Assembly (NCBI GenBank): GCA_913041865.1
Contig: CAJWIW010000060.1
Span: 1 to 5,917 of the forward strand
Source: an uncultured Gammaproteobacteria bacterium
GTDB taxonomy: Bacteria; Pseudomonadota; Gammaproteobacteria; GCA-002705445; GCA-002716945
Direction of reading: 5' to 3'
DNA: 5,917 nt
Position 1 is the first letter of the stretch. Each line of letters starts with the position of its first letter. Both the position numbers and the translations under genes were made by a program. Below are positions 3,353 through 5,917 of this stretch, one piece after another. The notes beneath the pieces are model-generated. The model did no database searches, had not been told where the DNA came from, and was given only the letters and a program-made list of their open reading frames with translations.

Positions 3353-5917
3353 TAAAAAATTGAAAAGTGTTCTAATAATAGGTGCAGGCCCTATCATAAT
3401 AGGGCAGGCATGTGAATTTGACTATTCCGGAGTGCAAGCATGTAAAGCACTTAAAGAGGAGGGATTAAGAGTTATACTCGTAAATTCTAATCCAGCAACG
3501 ATAATGACTGATCCAGAAATGGCCGATAAAGTTTATATTGAACCGATTCATTGGAGGAATATCGAAAAAATAATTATCAAGGAAAAACCTGATGCTATCT
3601 TACCTACTATGGGAGGTCAAACTGCATTGAATACTACTCTTGATTTGAATAGACATAAAATACTACAGAAACACAATGTAAAAATAATTGGTGCGAGCAT
3701 AGCTTCTATAGATATGGCAGAGGATAGGGAGCTATTCAAAAATGCTATGGCTGAAATAGGTCTCGAGACACCTCATGCGTATATAGCTCATAGCTACAAT
3801 GAGGCAAAAATCCACCAGCAGGAAATTGGATTCCCTATCCTCGTTAGGCCGTCTTTTACACTAGGCGGCACTGGTGGAGGCATTGCATATAATATTCAGG
3901 ATTTTGAGGAGATTGTTAAACGTGGTCTTGATTTGTCACCAACAACTGAAGTTCTAATTGAAGAGTCCGTAATTGGATGGAAAGAATACGAGATGGAAGT
4001 AGTAAGAGATAAGAACGATAATTGTATAATAATATGCTCGATTGAAAATATTGATCCGATGGGCGTGCATACAGGTGACTCAATTACTGTTGCTCCAGCA
4101 CAAACCCTTACTGACAAAGAATACCAAGCTATGAGAGACGCATCAATCAAAGTACTCAGAAAAATTGGTGTTGATACAGGCGGTTCAAACGTTCAGTTTA
4201 GCGTTTCTCCTCATGATGGGAGGATATTAGTTATAGAGATGAACCCGAGAGTCTCAAGATCGTCTGCGCTAGCATCAAAAGCAACAGGTTTTCCGATTGC
4301 GAAAATAGCAGCAAAATTAGCAATAGGTTATTCTCTCGATGAGTTAAGCAACGAAATAACTGGAGATGTAATTCCTGCATCATTTGAGCCAACAATAGAT
4401 TATGTTGTAACAAAAATACCAAGATTTGCCTTTGAGAAATTTAAAGAAGCAGATAGTAGGCTAACAACACAAATGAAATCAGTTGGAGAAGTTATGTCTA
4501 TAGGAAGAAATTTCCAAGAATCTCTTCAAAAAGCAATACGTGGGCTAGAGATTGGTGCTGATGGGTTAGATAAACCAGAGATTAAACATAGAAGTGATAA
4601 AGAAAGGACTGATATTATCAAAAATAATTTGAGGACTCCAAATGCATATAGAATTTTCTTCATTGCAGAAGCTTTCCGTGTGGGGCTATCTAGTCAAGAA
4701 GTTAATGAATTGACAGGTATTGATAATTGGTTTCTATCTCAAATAAAAAATGTTATTGAATTAGAAACGAGTTTTAGTGGAAAAAACTTGAGTACTATGA
4801 CCGCTGAGGATTTAAAATTATTAAAATGCAAAGGGTTTTCTGACGTTAGTATTGCAAAAATGACTGACTCTTCGGAAACAGAGGTAAGAAAGACAAGAGA
4901 AAGGTTCAAGATTAAACCAGTTTTCAAGCGAGTGGATGCATGTGCAGCTGAATTTGAAGCCACGACAGCTTATATGTATTCAACATATGATTCAGAGTGT
5001 GAATCTTCTCCGTCATCAAAAAAGAAAATTATAATACTAGGTGGGGGTCCAAATAGAATAGGTCAAGGCATTGAATTTGATTACTGTTGTGTACATGCAT
5101 CTCTCGCATTGAGAGATCATGGTTTTGAAACGATAATGGTCAACTGTAACCCCGAGACTGTTTCTACTGATTTTGATATATCAGATAGATTATATTTTGA
5201 GCCTCTAACTTTTGAACATGTAATGAATGTTATTAATTTTGAAAAACCAGATGGCGTTTTAATTCAATTTGGTGGACAAACTCCACTTAATATCGCTAAT
5301 AAATTAAAATCCTTAAATGTTAATATAATTGGGACTGATTCAAGTTCAATAGATTTAGCGGAAGATAGAAAAAAATTTGGTCAGATTTTAGATAAGTTAC
5401 AAATACATGCGCCTAAATGGGGCACTGCCTTTTCTATTGATGAAGCATTATCTATTGCGGAAAACATAAATTATCCTGTTTTAGTTAGACCATCTTATGT
5501 ATTAGGTGGAAGAGGTATGGAGATTGTATATGATAATAACGATCTTAAAAGATACGTAGCAAAAGCTGCTTTGGTATCTGGTGAACACCCCATCTTGATC
5601 GATGATTTTCTTGAAGACGCATTTGAATTTGACGTAGATGCCTTGTGTGATGGGGCTGATGTATATATAGCAGGAATAATGCAGCATATAGAAGAGGCAG
5701 GTATACATTCCGGTGATTCGTCATGTGTATTACCAGCATATGCATTATCGATTGCAGATAAAAATATTATCGAATCTCAAACTAAAGATTTAGCCTTAGC
5801 ACTTAATACTAAAGGCTTAATTAACATTCAGTTTGCACTTAAGGATAATATTGTTTCAGTATTAGAAGTTAATCCAAGAGCAAGTAGAACTATTCCATTT
5901 GTAAGTAAAGTAACCAA
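3342..5917 (+). CDS. carB: Carbamoyl-phosphate synthase large subunit, 3' end cut by the window edge
   Basis: I translated 858 uninterrupted codons to the window edge; E. coli CarB has 1073, so about 215 are missing. CarB makes carbamoyl phosphate from bicarbonate, two ATP and ammonia supplied by CarA. The first ATP-grasp half (carboxyphosphate synthesis, about 1-400) keeps Arg129, Arg169, Glu215, His243, Gln285, Glu299, Asn301 and Arg303 at the E. coli positions. An oligomerisation region follows (about 401-550). The second half (carbamate phosphorylation, from about 560) starts with G-G-G-P-N-R-I-G-Q-G and keeps Arg716, Glu762, His789, Gln830, Glu842, Asn844 and Arg846, one residue beyond E. 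coli numbering. The rest of the second half and the C-terminal allosteric (UMP/ornithine) domain lie outside the window. The start begins M-P like E. coli. A weak GGA lies 8 nt upstream, and the 11-nt overlap with carA suggests translational coupling. Confidence 0.97.
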   Translation, partial: MPANKKLKSVLIIGAGPIIIGQACEFDYSGVQACKALKEEGLRVILVNSNPATIMTDPEMADKVYIEPIHWRNIEKIIIKEKPDAILPTMGGQTALNTTLDLNRHKILQKHNVKIIGASIASIDMAEDRELFKNAMAEIGLETPHAYIAHSYNEAKIHQQEIGFPILVRPSFTLGGTGGGIAYNIQDFEEIVKRGLDLSPTTEVLIEESVIGWKEYEMEVVRDKNDNCIIICSIENIDPMGVHTGDSITVAPAQTLTDKEYQAMRDASIKVLRKIGVDTGGSNVQFSVSPHDGRILVIEMNPRVSRSSALASKATGFPIAKIAAKLAIGYSLDELSNEITGDVIPASFEPTIDYVVTKIPRFAFEKFKEADSRLTTQMKSVGEVMSIGRNFQESLQKAIRGLEIGADGLDKPEIKHRSDKERTDIIKNNLRTPNAYRIFFIAEAFRVGLSSQEVNELTGIDNWFLSQIKNVIELETSFSGKNLSTMTAEDLKLLKCKGFSDVSIAKMTDSSETEVRKTRERFKIKPVFKRVDACAAEFEATTAYMYSTYDSECESSPSSKKKIIILGGGPNRIGQGIEFDYCCVHASLALRDHGFETIMVNCNPETVSTDFDISDRLYFEPLTFEHVMNVINFEKPDGVLIQFGGQTPLNIANKLKSLNVNIIGTDSSSIDLAEDRKKFGQILDKLQIHAPKWGTAFSIDEALSIAENINYPVLVRPSYVLGGRGMEIVYDNNDLKRYVAKAALVSGEHPILIDDFLEDAFEFDVDALCDGADVYIAGIMQHIEEAGIHSGDSSCVLPAYALSIADKNIIESQTKDLALALNTKGLINIQFALKDNIVSVLEVNPRASRTIPFVSKVT

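Noticed and set aside
3896..5745. Several minus-strand open frames (about 3896-4150, 4231-4422, 4739-4963, 5502-5708, 5545-5745)
   Set aside because: All lie antisense to an uninterrupted, strongly conserved carB frame.
3342..5917. Possible frameshift or break in carB
   Set aside because: Codon-by-codon reading in one frame shows no stop, and the ATP-grasp residues keep their spacing from end to end; the gene is only cut by the window edge.

Overview
The window looks like a core-genome segment from an A+T-rich gammaproteobacterium, or possibly a betaproteobacterium. Base composition is about one third G+C by eye. Three things support this: the C-terminal tail of cytochrome c1 (petC) directly followed by sspA, a GmhA/DiaA-type SIS protein divergent from rsmI, and a CarA/CarB pair that aligns closely with the Escherichia coli proteins. 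Very short spacers, overlapping genes and weak ribosome binding sites suggest a compact genome. A streamlined marine lineage is one possibility, but the sequence alone cannot settle this.

Left part (1-1294): the last codons of petC are followed after 3 nt by sspA, a GST-fold RNA-polymerase-associated regulator. sspA converges on gmhA, a sedoheptulose-7-phosphate isomerase-like SIS protein on the minus strand, and the two stop codons overlap by 4 nt. A 66-nt divergent spacer separates gmhA from rsmI. The order petC-sspA / gmhA / rsmI matches a conserved proteobacterial neighbourhood (known to me from Pseudomonas), but the genes usually found between them (sspB, a BON-domain lipoprotein, yraN, lpoA) are absent.

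Middle (1295-2218): rsmI encodes a 16S rRNA C1402 2'-O-methyltransferase with a normal SAM-binding core but several changed signature residues. A good sigma70-like promoter lies in the last part of rsmI. It is followed by a roughly 120-nt leader holding an intrinsic-terminator hairpin that ends only 17 nt before the carA start. The hairpin is spanned by a 28-codon open frame running into carA, and a competing upstream pairing is possible. This is the most interesting part of the window because it could be an attenuator for carAB.

Right part (2219-5917): carA (complete, TTG start) and carB (858 codons, cut by the window edge) overlap by 11 nt. They encode the glutamine-hydrolysing and synthetase subunits of carbamoyl-phosphate synthase, which feeds pyrimidine and arginine synthesis. 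Both have intact catalytic residues. No mobile element, CRISPR array, tRNA or rRNA was seen, and no clearly new multi-gene system is present.
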